Shown: piece by piece, positions 23,918 through 32,186 of the stretch
How the letters are laid out: each line of letters opens with the position of its first letter
Numbering within the stretch: position 1 is the first letter of the stretch
Origin: Fructobacillus broussonetiae
Lineage (GTDB): Bacteria; Bacillota; Bacilli; Lactobacillales; Lactobacillaceae
Assembly: GCF_018437275.1 (NCBI RefSeq)
Contig: NZ_JAAMFK010000006.1
Coordinates: forward strand, 54,222 to 118,221
Length of the DNA: 64,000 nucleotides
Direction: 5' to 3'
Position numbers and translations under genes: made by a program
Notes under the pieces: model-generated
Seen by the model: only the letters and a program-made list of their open reading frames with translations
Database searches by the model: none
Told to the model about the DNA's origin: nothing

Positions 23918-24493
23918 TTATATTCTGATTTGATAGTAGGCTAATAGGAACAATAGGCTGTTCCAAACGAAGTGGAAGAGGACGGCGCCCCAGAGTGTTT
24001 TGGATATTCGCCACGCCCAATTAATAAACATTCTTAAAATAAATAGGTACAAGAAATTGATTGGCATCCAGCCCACGACCGGACCGTGCGTTAGCGCAAA
24101 GAGGGCTGAGGTGAAATACAGGACGCCCATTTCGGCCTTTGGATTTGGGAAGAAATGGAAAAGAGCGATGGTCAACGAGGCCATGAAGAACTCTTCCATG
24201 AAAACAGCCGGTGCATTTATCGGGATGATTGCGAGGGGACCGTGTTGTTTGACTAATTCAAAAGCTGCACTCGCCATCGAATTCTCATGAGGGGCAAATG
24301 AAGATGGTAAGAAGTGCAGGATGAAATCCAATAGTCGCATTGTGATGTAACACAGGACCAGGGCAAGGAGAAGTTTTCGGAAACTTCGTTTATTGAAACG
24401 ACCAAGCAGGTCCCACCAGCGTTCATCGAAAACGGCTAGTAGCACTAAAATTTGAATAAAGAAAGCGAGGTCTAGCCATCCGTCCAAACCCAA
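23918..24493 (-). CDS. CPBP-family membrane protein, probable bacteriocin immunity
   Basis: 191 aa as counted from the TTG at 24493, with about six membrane helices. CPBP/Abi motifs are visible but motif 1 is altered: MEEFFMASL instead of EExxxR; motif 2 is FALTHG, and motif 3 is HFVWNSL (HxxxN). Such proteins are intramembrane proteases in other cases, and several act as immunity proteins for class II bacteriocins. Its position between the precursor operon and the export genes supports that role. The start is unclear: the frame stays open to 24568 and encodes a further helix (SILLLCSTISATLALLG), but no ATG, GTG or TTG with a ribosome site is there, only TAGGAG followed by ACG and ATT codons. 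It has its own promoter. Confidence 0.75.
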   Translation of the reverse strand: MGLDGWLDLAFFIQILVLLAVFDERWWDLLGRFNKRSFRKLLLALVLCYITMRLLDFILHFLPSSFAPHENSMASAAFELVKQHGPLAIIPINAPAVFMEEFFMASLTIALFHFFPNPKAEMGVLYFTSALFALTHGPVVGWMPINFLYLFILRMFINWAWRISKTLWGAVLFHFVWNSLLFLLAYYQIRI

Positions 24494-24629
24494 AAGAGCA
24501 AGTGTGGCTGAGATGGTGGAACAAAGTAATAAAATTGAGGCTTTTGTTCGAGATATTTGAATGGGCGTGGGTGGCTCCTAGGAAAGAATAAACAGTCAAA
24601 ATCATTGGTGTGACGCATCGTCTAAACTA

Positions 24630-24658
24630 CTTATAGCAGGTCCTGAGCCGGCTGTAAA
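24630..24658 (-). promoter_or_regulatory. Promoter of the CPBP gene
   Basis: Minus strand TTTACA (24653-24658), 17-base spacer ending CCTGC, TATAAG (24630-24635). It shares the boxes and the spacer end with the promoter of the precursor operon. The rest of 24660-24860 shows no gene. Confidence 0.7.
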
Positions 24659-24861
24659 CTATCCTTTGTAGTCATACAGATCATCTGTGAGTGCTCTATA
24701 TCCTTATTCCATTTCGGAATATCAAAATCGTTCTTTTTATTCTTCTCCCCTCATTTTGTCGCATTTCTTTAATCTGATTATCGGATTTATTAAACAAAAA
24801 ACGGATTTTTTCAGAAGCAGATTTTCTTAAGTTAATAAACAGTAAGCGACTCATTGCTACT

Positions 24862-24953
24862 ATAAGCCCCAAAAATTTCTTGAAAATCTTTTTGGCTGTT
24901 TTAAGTAAGGGTTAGTAGATAAGAAAAAGCAGCCGAAGTGGGCTGCTTTTTTC
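24862..24953. repeat. Direct repeat, copy B (3' region of the export operon)
   Basis: Near-identical to copy A at 23824-23914. It starts 91 bases past the stop of the accessory gene and contains that operon's terminator at 24923-24952. Confidence 0.9.
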
Positions 24954-24954
24954 T
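24923..24954 (-). terminator. Terminator of the bacteriocin export operon
   Basis: Minus strand AAAAAAGCAGCCCACTTCGGCTGCTTTTTC, adjacent to the stop codon at 24953. Part of direct repeat B. Confidence 0.85.
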
Positions 24955-25471
24955 AGTTGTGAAAGAATTTTTCTTTGTAGTGTTTGACTCCCGATTTTCT
25001 TCCCGTAATGATGGTGACCTTTCCTTCCGTTCCCTGTAGAAGATTGGGTCGTCGCTTCAATTTTACCTGCACCTGATAAAGCATCCCCTTTTCGCCCTGA
25101 ATTGGGTATCTTGGCAGTGTCGCCACCTCACCTTCAATTACTCCTGTGGCTGTTCCTTCATCCGATTTCATCGGCAAAAAACGCTCCTCAGGATAGAATC
25201 TCGTCGCTTGCCCCATCGCCACTTGCTGAACTCGATTGGCCGGAATTTCAGCAATGATGTCATCCCCATTTAAGAAACCCCTTGCTTCAATCAGCTCGGA
25301 CTTTTCTGGTAACAGTATCAAAAGCATGACGCCAATCAGAAGAAAGAGCACTGGCCAGATGATTCTAGTCCAAAAGTTTTGATATCGCTTTTCATAAAAG
25401 AGAGTGGTGTCATTCGAAGCAACGGAAGACATTCTTTTTTCTACTAAAACATCCTTTTTCTTTTCCGTCAT
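24953..25471 (-). CDS. Short HlyD/LcnD-like bacteriocin export accessory protein
   Basis: 172 aa, behind TAGGAGGAAGGAAA and 11 bases after the exporter. One membrane helix at about residues 37-56 (WPVLFLLIGVMLLILLPEKS) is followed by an outside domain with a beta-barrel-like stretch (IIAEIPANRVQQVAMGQATR) and the HlyD-type C-terminus YQVQVKLKRRPNLLQGTEGKVTI. The family is usually 400-480 aa. The coiled-coil hairpin and lipoyl region in the middle are missing here, leaving a reduced accessory protein. It would help the ABC exporter carry peptides across the envelope. The reduced form looks intact, not truncated, because both ends are conserved. Confidence 0.75.
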   Translation of the reverse strand: MTEKKKDVLVEKRMSSVASNDTTLFYEKRYQNFWTRIIWPVLFLLIGVMLLILLPEKSELIEARGFLNGDDIIAEIPANRVQQVAMGQATRFYPEERFLPMKSDEGTATGVIEGEVATLPRYPIQGEKGMLYQVQVKLKRRPNLLQGTEGKVTIITGRKSGVKHYKEKFFHN

Positions 25472-25482
25472 TTTCCTTCCTC

Positions 25483-27645
25483 CTATCCTTCGACTAATCG
25501 CTGGTAGTAGTGATTGTTTTTGAGTAGCGCTTCATGGCTGTCATCCCCCACGACTTTTCCACTTTCAATCATGATGACTCGGTCAACACGCTCGGCAATG
25601 GCTAATCGGTGCGCGACGAAAATAATGGTTTTATCCTTTAATTTCAGGAGGTTGTCGATTACTTTCTTCTCCGTTTGCCGGTCGAGGTTGGAGGTCGATT
25701 CATCAAGAATCAAAACCGAGCTCTCCTGAAGCAGCGCTCGCGCCAGTGCAAGTCGCTGCCGCTGTCCTCCTGAGAGTGAACCCGAAGACGAGATTTCACT
25801 TGCGTATCCCTGGCTCATTTTCTGAATATCCTCATCGATGCAGGCCAATTCACAGGCTTCCCGGATTCTTTCAGGCGTTGGCCTTTCAAGGCATCCCATG
25901 AGTAAATTGTCTAAAATGGTACCCGTAAATACCTGCGCCTCTTGCGGTACGTAGGTTATCTCAGATCGAAGCACTTTTTTGTCGACTCGGTTAAGAGCTA
26001 GCCCTTTGTACTTGGCCACGCCCTCGCCCTGCTCGATTTCTAAAAAAGAAACGAGGAGCTTTGCTAACGTGGACTTCCCTGATCCTGAGCCACCCACGAG
26101 GGCGACTTTATCCCCCCTATCCACCTTAAAATTTACACCAGCTAAAATCGGATGGCCATGCTGATATTCAAAGCAGACGTCTTTGAACTCGATCAACGGA
26201 TTGGTGGTTGCAGGCGCCATTGTTTTCACTTCTTTAAACTCTGACTCCACCTCGAACACCTCATTCAAGCGTTTGGCTGCGACAACGGCCGTCTGAAGTT
26301 TGTCCTGCAGATTCAAAAGTGTCTGCAAGGGTTCGGTGAAGTAGGCCAGCAAGGCGTTAAAGGCCACGAGCTCTCCGACGGTGAGCTGTCCCTTAATGAC
26401 AAGCTTTCCGCCCTGCCATAAAACCAGCACCTGAAAGGCCAATTTAATGAACATTTTGATGCTATCTTCTACGATAGATAGCTGATTCTTTTTAAACGAA
26501 GCACGCAAAAATGCCACGTAATTCTGATCAATTTTTTCATAGGCGGTGGCCTCAGCTCCAAGCGCCTTGATTGTTTCCATCCCCGACACGCTCTCGATGA
26601 TGGCAGACTCCACCTCCGCTCCAGCCTGCAAGACCTTCAGATTATTCTTGTGCAAAGGTGACACAAAAGCGGCCATCACCACCGCATAAAGTGGAATGGC
26701 CAGCACGGCCAGCAGGCAAAGAAGTGGACTGTAGAGGAAGAGAACGACACCCATCATCAAGACGGTGCCAACATCGATAACGAGTGACAGCACAGTGCGC
26801 GCCACTGCCTCGATGATGGTGTTTGCATCGTTGAAACGGGAAGTGATTTCCCCGACTCGTCGTGTGTAATAGAAGTCCATCGGCAGCTTAAAAAGGTGCT
26901 TAGCGTACGGGATAAGCACGTCGATGGAGAGACGTTGGCCAAACACGACCAGCAGGTACTGTTGCGTATAAGCCATAATCTGTTGGAAAGCGTATGCGCC
27001 GAGGATTACCAGAGACGCCATAGTTAACGTGTGCACCTCACCTGCCGGAATCAAGTGATCCACAAGCTGTTGTAAAAATCCGGAACCTGCAATCGCAATG
27101 ATTGTCGTCAGCATTGTGGCGCACACAATGTTTTTTAGGATGCTCTTTTGCCTCCATATGATGGGGAAAAAGGCACGAAGTCCAGGTGTTTTTCCCTGTG
27201 CGCTTTTTTCGAACGTTGTCTTTGGTTCGAAGAAGAGAATGACACCGGACCACTGTTCTTGGAATTCAGCTTTGGTAAACACCTTGCGTTTCACCTGGTT
27301 GTCGGGGTCCAAGATATGAATGCCTTTGGCTGTCACCTTCTCGATCACGTAGTAGTGCTCAAGCAGGTGTTTGCCTGCTGGCTTTACAACATGCGCGATA
27401 GCCGGGAGGGGTAGCGGTTGGCGGTCGTCGAATAGCGAAGCGTCAGCCTTGAGTGCGGTGGTGGAGAGGCCGAATGATTCGGCCGCGACTTTGATACCCA
27501 ACGCAGACGAACCATCTAAATTTGTCTTAATTAAGTGGCGGACTTTGGCGATCGACAGCTCCTTTCCATACGCCGACAACACCATCGCCAGCGCCGCCGC
27601 ACCGCAATCCCTTTCATCCACCTGTGCAATATAACGAATTTTCAT
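25483..27645 (-). CDS. Peptidase-containing ABC exporter for double-glycine peptides
   Basis: 720 aa from the ATG at 27645 behind GGAAAGGAGAAAGA. Residues 1-140 are a C39 cysteine peptidase: YIAQVDERDCGAAALAMVL with the catalytic Cys and its preceding Asp, EHYYVIEKV with the His, and HILDPDN with the Asp. Six membrane helices follow at about 160-440, and an ATPase domain at about 480-715 (Walker A GGSGSGKST, signature LSGGQRQRLALARAL, Walker B VLILDEST, His-switch IIFVAHR). It cleaves leaders after Gly-Gly and exports the peptide, matching the five precursors nearby. Full length for the LagD/PedD/ComA type. The gene follows a terminator-like hairpin by about ten bases. Confidence 0.95.
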   Translation of the reverse strand: MKIRYIAQVDERDCGAAALAMVLSAYGKELSIAKVRHLIKTNLDGSSALGIKVAAESFGLSTTALKADASLFDDRQPLPLPAIAHVVKPAGKHLLEHYYVIEKVTAKGIHILDPDNQVKRKVFTKAEFQEQWSGVILFFEPKTTFEKSAQGKTPGLRAFFPIIWRQKSILKNIVCATMLTTIIAIAGSGFLQQLVDHLIPAGEVHTLTMASLVILGAYAFQQIMAYTQQYLLVVFGQRLSIDVLIPYAKHLFKLPMDFYYTRRVGEITSRFNDANTIIEAVARTVLSLVIDVGTVLMMGVVLFLYSPLLCLLAVLAIPLYAVVMAAFVSPLHKNNLKVLQAGAEVESAIIESVSGMETIKALGAEATAYEKIDQNYVAFLRASFKKNQLSIVEDSIKMFIKLAFQVLVLWQGGKLVIKGQLTVGELVAFNALLAYFTEPLQTLLNLQDKLQTAVVAAKRLNEVFEVESEFKEVKTMAPATTNPLIEFKDVCFEYQHGHPILAGVNFKVDRGDKVALVGGSGSGKSTLAKLLVSFLEIEQGEGVAKYKGLALNRVDKKVLRSEITYVPQEAQVFTGTILDNLLMGCLERPTPERIREACELACIDEDIQKMSQGYASEISSSGSLSGGQRQRLALARALLQESSVLILDESTSNLDRQTEKKVIDNLLKLKDKTIIFVAHRLAIAERVDRVIMIESGKVVGDDSHEALLKNNHYYQRLVEG

Positions 27646-27663
27646 TCTTTCTCCTTTCCAAGC

Positions 27664-27700
27664 AAAAAAGCCCACCCAACCAAAAGGTCAAGCGAGCCCG
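27664..27700 (-). terminator. Terminator-like hairpin directly before the exporter gene
   Basis: Minus strand GGGCTCGCTTGACC, TTTT loop, GGTTGGGTGGGC with several G-U pairs, then six T. It ends about 18 bases before the exporter ATG and lies after the four-helix membrane gene, so exporter transcription must read through it. It could be an attenuator. Confidence 0.55.
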
Positions 27701-27744
27701 TCAGTTGTTATACAGTTGGCAGGACTGTTGCTTAGTTGCGTGGG

Positions 27745-28161
27745 TTAATTTTTCTTATTTTTCTTCTGCTTATAGCGGTAGTAGCAATCAAAAACTGCTA
27801 ATCCTAAATAAAGGAAGATGATGACATTGTACGTAACCAAATCAAGTTGGTGAAGTTCAGTCCATGTTCCACCCTGGGTGCAAAAAATCGTTAGCACATT
27901 CAGTGCCAATAGCAAGGCAATAAACGATTCCAGGTAATTCTTCCACTTCTTCCATCCCCCTCTTACACAATCAATAAACTGCTTGATCACGAGGTCCATA
28001 GTGTAGGCAAACAAACTGAGCATCGCCAACTGACACGCACAAGTGATTTTGTTATCGAACAGAATAAAGTCAACGCTCGCCATCCAGTCTGCTAATAAGA
28101 TCATGAGGAGGGCCACCAACAAGAAAATCCACTTCACTTTAAACCATATTGTTTTGATCAT
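27745..28161 (-). CDS. Four-helix membrane protein at the head of the export operon
   Basis: 138 aa, behind GAAGGAGAAACA. Helices at about 10-26 (WIFLLVALLMILLADWM), 38-58, 78-98 (FIALLLALNVLTIFC) and 107-124 (VTYNVIIFLYLGLAVFDCYY), with a lysine-rich tail. No family recognised. Small multi-helix proteins next to bacteriocin exporters are often immunity proteins, so this is a second immunity candidate. A likely promoter (TGCTATATT, about 28205) is upstream. Confidence 0.65.
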   Translation of the reverse strand: MIKTIWFKVKWIFLLVALLMILLADWMASVDFILFDNKITCACQLAMLSLFAYTMDLVIKQFIDCVRGGWKKWKNYLESFIALLLALNVLTIFCTQGGTWTELHQLDLVTYNVIIFLYLGLAVFDCYYRYKQKKNKKN

Positions 28162-28346
28162 TGTTTCTCCTTCTTCTTACAAAATTTTGGTTTGTTCGCC
28201 TGAAATATAGCACGCTGATTAAAATAGCTGAACAGTCTTTTTCATTCAGGTCATGAACTGGTCGACTTAGGCCAAATGCATGAAAAAGAAGCGACAATGT
28301 AAGAATCCGAGATTAAACTGTGGGTGCATTGGAAAGGAGGGATGAG

Positions 28347-28892
28347 ATGGACGGTCTCATTTTATATCTTCAGGCTTCAGCTTACTTAGCAACGATTGCG
28401 GGCGTTATCGTCGTCTTTATCGCCGTGCTCTCGTATTACCAAAATCGTAGTATTCGAAAGGAGGAAATTGAGAAAGAGAGGGTGAAGGATTCGGTAAAAA
28501 TTTTAAAGCGATTTTCCGGGGAAATTTTACCCGAAATCAAAAAATATGAAACGGAATGGGTTTCTCGGTTTGATCAAGCAAAACTCAGTATCGTGAACAA
28601 TGAATTCACTAAAAATACTAATTCTTATGAACTGTCTCAAGAAAATAACGAAAATTTACGAATCCTAACGAAAATAGCGTCTGGAGCCGATACTATTTTT
28701 TCGGAATTTGAGCAGATTAGTATTTATATAAATTATGATCTTGTTAAAGAAAATCTGGTGTTTCCCGTTGTAAAAGAAAGCTTAATTCAGTTTGTAAAAC
28801 AAAATACTGATGTCTATTCCTGGCAATATAAACATCATCATTCGTTCAACAACATGAAAATGCTATTAGAAAAATGGGATTACACACCCTAA
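28347..28892 (+). CDS. Membrane-anchored hypothetical protein
   Basis: 181 aa from the ATG at 28347, placed after GGAAAGGAGGGATGAG; the longer frame begins before this site. One N-terminal membrane helix (YLATIAGVIVVFIAVLSYYQ, about 10-29) is followed by a charged helical segment and a soluble domain. AT-rich. No family recognised. Adjacent to the bacteriocin export operon but divergent from it. Confidence 0.65.
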   Translation: MDGLILYLQASAYLATIAGVIVVFIAVLSYYQNRSIRKEEIEKERVKDSVKILKRFSGEILPEIKKYETEWVSRFDQAKLSIVNNEFTKNTNSYELSQENNENLRILTKIASGADTIFSEFEQISIYINYDLVKENLVFPVVKESLIQFVKQNTDVYSWQYKHHHSFNNMKMLLEKWDYTP

Positions 28893-28913
28893 CCATTACT
28901 TATTGGAGGCCTT

Positions 28914-29051
28914 ATGGATAAATTTAATAAAGAATTAGAAGAAACGCTAAACCGTGTTATGGATAACACCTATGAAAACCACCGCTATCTCGGTAAAACA
29001 AACAGTGATGAGCACAAGATTACAATCGAAGTCATCGTCAAACAGCAATAG
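28914..29051 (+). CDS. Micro-protein of 45 aa
   Basis: Starts at ATG 28914 behind TTGGAGGCCTT, 21 bases after the membrane-anchored protein. Product MDKFNKELEETLNRVMDNTY to EHKITIEVIVKQQ, charged and amphipathic. The strong ribosome site and the position in the operon support it; no family recognised. Confidence 0.65.
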   Translation: MDKFNKELEETLNRVMDNTYENHRYLGKTNSDEHKITIEVIVKQQ

Positions 29052-29092
29052 GGTACCCTTTGCGTCACCCCCTTTTTACTTTTCTTCCACAC

Positions 29093-29125
29093 AAAAAAGC
29101 ACCGCTTTCTAGGCGGTTTTTTTAT
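29093..29125. terminator. Terminator between the 45 aa gene and the oxidase-like gene
   Basis: AAAAAAGCACCGC, loop, GGCGGTTTTTTT, with T-runs on both strands and convergent genes on both sides. Confidence 0.75.
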
Positions 29126-29132
29126 TAAATGA

Positions 29133-29549
29133 TTAGTCGTTGAATGTAACGGTCTCATCCCCGGAGAAAGCAGACAAGCGCGCGGAGTGAATCGTGAGTT
29201 CGAGTAAGACTTCTTTTTCTGGATGTGGATGATTCTTGTGGAAGACTGGGTTTGTAAAGCAGTCCTTCACGTCCGCCCATGTCTTCTTTGATGGTTCCAT
29301 CGTTGCCTGGTTCGATTCGATGCGTTTTCCACCGTTTTCAAATGACAGGTAAGTCATGATGGCGACCTTTTCGTTTTGCTTCAAGTCCACCATTTTATTG
29401 GCGTCTGGCTGGGAAACCAAGTACCAGTGGTTGGGTTGCTTTGGGTCCATCCCGAACCCCATGATACGAAGACTTGGTTGTCCATCCTTTTCAGTGGCAA
29501 CGTAGATGAGGCCGTTTGCGGCTTCTGCGTATTCTTCAAATAAAGTCAT
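29133..29549 (-). CDS. Pyridoxamine 5'-phosphate oxidase-like flavin-binding protein
   Basis: 138 aa with the split-barrel pattern of PNPOx-like proteins: NGLIYVATEKDGQPSLRIMG at the N-terminus, HWYLVSQPDANKMVDLKQNE and VAIMTYLSF in the middle. The family binds FMN or F420-like cofactors; the true substrate is unknown. Behind AAGGAGATCGAC and 29 bases after truA. Confidence 0.8.
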   Translation of the reverse strand: MTLFEEYAEAANGLIYVATEKDGQPSLRIMGFGMDPKQPNHWYLVSQPDANKMVDLKQNEKVAIMTYLSFENGGKRIESNQATMEPSKKTWADVKDCFTNPVFHKNHPHPEKEVLLELTIHSARLSAFSGDETVTFND

Positions 29550-29578
29550 GTCGATCTCCTTCTTTATTCTCTAAATTA

Positions 29579-30364
29579 CTATTTCAAATCCTGACTACCA
29601 TCGTAAGAAATGTGATCGAGGTAGAGGCCAGCAGCCGGTGCCGTGTAGCGCGCCTGTTCGCGATTCTTTGCGGCAATCAACTTAGGAATGCAGTCTGTTT
29701 CACGACGACCCGTTCCAATTTCAAGTAGGACACCGACCATGATTCGAATCTGGTTATACAAGAAGGCGTTTCCCTCAAAGGTGAACACCAACTCGTGTTC
29801 ATCTTCCTTCACGTCAACTTCTGCTTTCGTGATTGTCCGAATGGTTGTCGCCGTCTGGTTACCAGAGGCTGCAAAAGTTGCAAAATCCTGCTCACCAATT
29901 AAATCTGGCAAGGCCTTTTCAATCCGCTTTGGATCAAGCTTCCAGTGGAAGTGACCCGTGTAGCGTCGTTTGAAGGGGTCGATGTAATCTTGCGTCGACA
30001 CCCGGTAATAATAGCGCTTATTATGTGAGGAGAAGCGGGCGTGAAAGTCATCTTCGACCTGCCGGACTTCCTTAATCAAGATATCGCGGGGCAAGATGGT
30101 GTTCAGTCCCTTTCGAACGCCTTCACCTGGAATATCAAATGGCAAGTCGAAGTGAATCACCTGGCCGTTAGCATGAACGCCGGTGTCGGTGCGTGATGCG
30201 CCGACGACTTTGATTCGTTCCGCTGGATTCTTACCCATCTGGTTAACAGCTTTAATCAGTTCACCCTGCACAGTGCGGTGACGCTCAACGCCGTTTTTAC
30301 TTTGAATCTGAAAACCTAAGAAGTCCGAACCATCATAGGCAACAACTGCGCGGTAACGTGGCAT
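29579..30364 (-). CDS. truA: tRNA pseudouridine(38-40) synthase
   Basis: 261 aa, full length. The catalytic Asp is in GASRTDTGVHA (about residues 56-66); VAYDGSDFLGFQ and the later NAFLYNQIRIMVG are diagnostic. It makes pseudouridine at positions 38-40 of the tRNA anticodon stem. Last gene of the ecfA1-ecfA2-ecfT-truA unit. In related genomes rplM-rpsI follow at once. Confidence 0.97.
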   Translation of the reverse strand: MPRYRAVVAYDGSDFLGFQIQSKNGVERHRTVQGELIKAVNQMGKNPAERIKVVGASRTDTGVHANGQVIHFDLPFDIPGEGVRKGLNTILPRDILIKEVRQVEDDFHARFSSHNKRYYYRVSTQDYIDPFKRRYTGHFHWKLDPKRIEKALPDLIGEQDFATFAASGNQTATTIRTITKAEVDVKEDEHELVFTFEGNAFLYNQIRIMVGVLLEIGTGRRETDCIPKLIAAKNREQARYTAPAAGLYLDHISYDGSQDLK

Positions 30365-30403
30365 GCGCTTCCCCCTTTCCTAAAAAATAAATTGATTTAA
30401 TTT

Positions 30404-31201
30404 CTATACAAATAGCAAAATAATGAACACGATTAAGAAGACAAAACTAGCAACGAGCACCCATAAATCATCTCGGCTGTATGCTAATTCGCGGTATCGT
30501 GTTCGCCCTTCGGCACTTTCAAAACCACGGACTTCCATCGCGTTAGCCAAGTCAAAGGCCCGTTGCAGCGCCCCAACGAAGAGTGGGACAAGTAGCGGTA
30601 CAACGGCCTTCGCGCGCTTCATCAATGATCCGGTCGACATGGACATCCCACGTGACTTTTGCGCCTTCATAATCTTATCCGTTTCACCCATCAAGAGCGG
30701 AACAAAGCGGAGCGCAATTGAGAGCATGAGAGCCAGTTCAGCGACCGGTACCTTCACTGCTTTCAACGGCTTCAACAGTGACTCAATGGCTGAGGCGATC
30801 GATGTTGGCGGTGTCGTAATGGTTAAAATCGTGGACATCAAGACAATGAGCACGAAACGAACCACCACGTAAATGGCGTTAATCAATCCCGGTTGCGTTA
30901 CCTTTATTGGTCCGAATGAGAACAAGATGGGCGTCCCACCTGAAAAGGCCAGTTGCAAAATAACAGTAAATAGAATCAGCCAAAGGATTGGCTTCAATCC
31001 ACGCCAGTAGAGTCCAAGCCCTTGCTTCGTTAAAATCAAGGCCAAAGCCAGGAAGGCCGCTGACCAAAGATAGGTGGCAAAGTTCTGTGCGAACACCAAG
31101 AAGAAAACGTAGCCAATCGTGACCATAATTTTCGTTCTTGGGTCAATTTTATACAAAAAACCATCACCTGGCACAAACTGTCCAATAACAAGGTTATTCA
31201 T
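30404..31201 (-). CDS. ecfT: Energy-coupling factor transporter transmembrane protein
   Basis: 265 aa from the ATG at 31201 behind GGAGGTGGCGCTC; its start overlaps the end of ecfA2. Five to six membrane helices and the two coupling helices with the family's ARG-type motifs (AQKSRGMSM and NAMEVRGF). It joins the two ATPases to interchangeable vitamin-binding S components. No S component lies in the window. Confidence 0.95.
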   Translation of the reverse strand: MNNLVIGQFVPGDGFLYKIDPRTKIMVTIGYVFFLVFAQNFATYLWSAAFLALALILTKQGLGLYWRGLKPILWLILFTVILQLAFSGGTPILFSFGPIKVTQPGLINAIYVVVRFVLIVLMSTILTITTPPTSIASAIESLLKPLKAVKVPVAELALMLSIALRFVPLLMGETDKIMKAQKSRGMSMSTGSLMKRAKAVVPLLVPLFVGALQRAFDLANAMEVRGFESAEGRTRYRELAYSRDDLWVLVASFVFLIVFIILLFV

Positions 31202-32186
31202 GAGCGCCACCTCCATTATCAAAGAGGGGTTCCTGACGGTGGTAAGCGTGCGCTTCCTTCATCCGGCCAGCCGCAACTTCTTCTTTGTCCGTTTTCTCGA
31301 AGGCGATTTCCATCGTTTCTTCCAAACGGTGACCCACAGCCTCCTGATGCTTGATCATGTCAGCAAGCTCCGCCACATTCTTGGCCCAGTGGTCAAAGTG
31401 ACGAATTCCCTTCACCATCAAAGCCCGTTGGAACACAATGCTTTCAGGAAGGTCCAGATGTTGGTCAGCAAACCACCAACGGGGACGGGAGAATAACTCT
31501 TCCGTTGTTTCATCAGCGGCAATCTTTCCGTCCTTCATGACGATCACACGGTCCGCCAAAGCCAATACCTGCTCCATCTGGTGAGAGATCATCACGATGG
31601 TCTTACCGGCCTCTTTCAAAGCGCGGATTAAGTCCAAGAGCTCCTTTTGCCCCTGTGGGTCCAATCCAGCAGCTGGCTCATCAAAAACCATCGTTTCAGG
31701 ATCCATGGCGAGGACCCCGGCCAAAGCCACGCGGCGCATTTGTCCACCGGACAAATTAAAGGGTGATTGTTCAAGATAGTCCTCAGAAAGGCCAACTTGT
31801 TGCAAAGCCTTTTTCGCAGCTGCTTCCGCTTCTTCCTTCGTCTTCCCAAAGTTCAAAGGCCCGTACATCACATCTTCCAACACCGTTGGTGCAAAAAGTT
31901 GCGCTTCCGGAAACTGGAAAACCATGCCGACGTGCGCCCGCACAGGGCCAAGCTCCTTTTCCTTCGTCTTGTTCGTGATGATCATGCCGTTTACGTTCAC
32001 CTCACCGTTTGAAGGCAGTAAGAGCGCGTTCAACTGCTGCACGAAAGTAGACTTACCGGAACCAGTTTGTCCAATAATGGCTGTTATTTGATTGTCGTTT
32101 AGGCTTGTGTTGATATCATCCAAAACCGGCACCGTTTGTTTACCAGCGCCGTAATGGAAATCTAAACCTTCGATTGCGATAGCCAA
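31194..32186 (-). CDS. ecfA2: Energy-coupling factor transporter ATPase A2
   Basis: 330 aa. Walker [10 protein letters not shown] (about 39-47), Q-loop FQFPEAQLF, signature [15 protein letters not shown], Walker [13 protein letters not shown], His-switch ISHQ. About 40 residues longer than usual, the extra part being a charged C-terminal tail ([20 protein letters not shown]). It overlaps ecfA1 by 25 bases. Confidence 0.95.
   Translation of the reverse strand: MAIAIEGLDFHYGAGKQTVPVLDDINTSLNDNQITAIIGQTGSGKSTFVQQLNALLLPSNGEVNVNGMIITNKTKEKELGPVRAHVGMVFQFPEAQLFAPTVLEDVMYGPLNFGKTKEEAEAAAKKALQQVGLSEDYLEQSPFNLSGGQMRRVALAGVLAMDPETMVFDEPAAGLDPQGQKELLDLIRALKEAGKTIVMISHQMEQVLALADRVIVMKDGKIAADETTEELFSRPRWWFADQHLDLPESIVFQRALMVKGIRHFDHWAKNVAELADMIKHQEAVGHRLEETMEIAFEKTDKEEVAAGRMKEAHAYHRQEPLFDNGGGAHE

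Noticed and set aside
24694..24861. Minus-strand frame of 55 codons starting MSRLLFINLRK
   Set aside because: No Shine-Dalgarno and no double-glycine motif; probably chance in AT-rich DNA.
28260..28274. Possible fifth copy of the TGTCCTAAWYGACA dyad
   Set aside because: GGTCGACTTAGGCCA has one extra base and a mismatch, and lies 99 bases from the nearest start codon.
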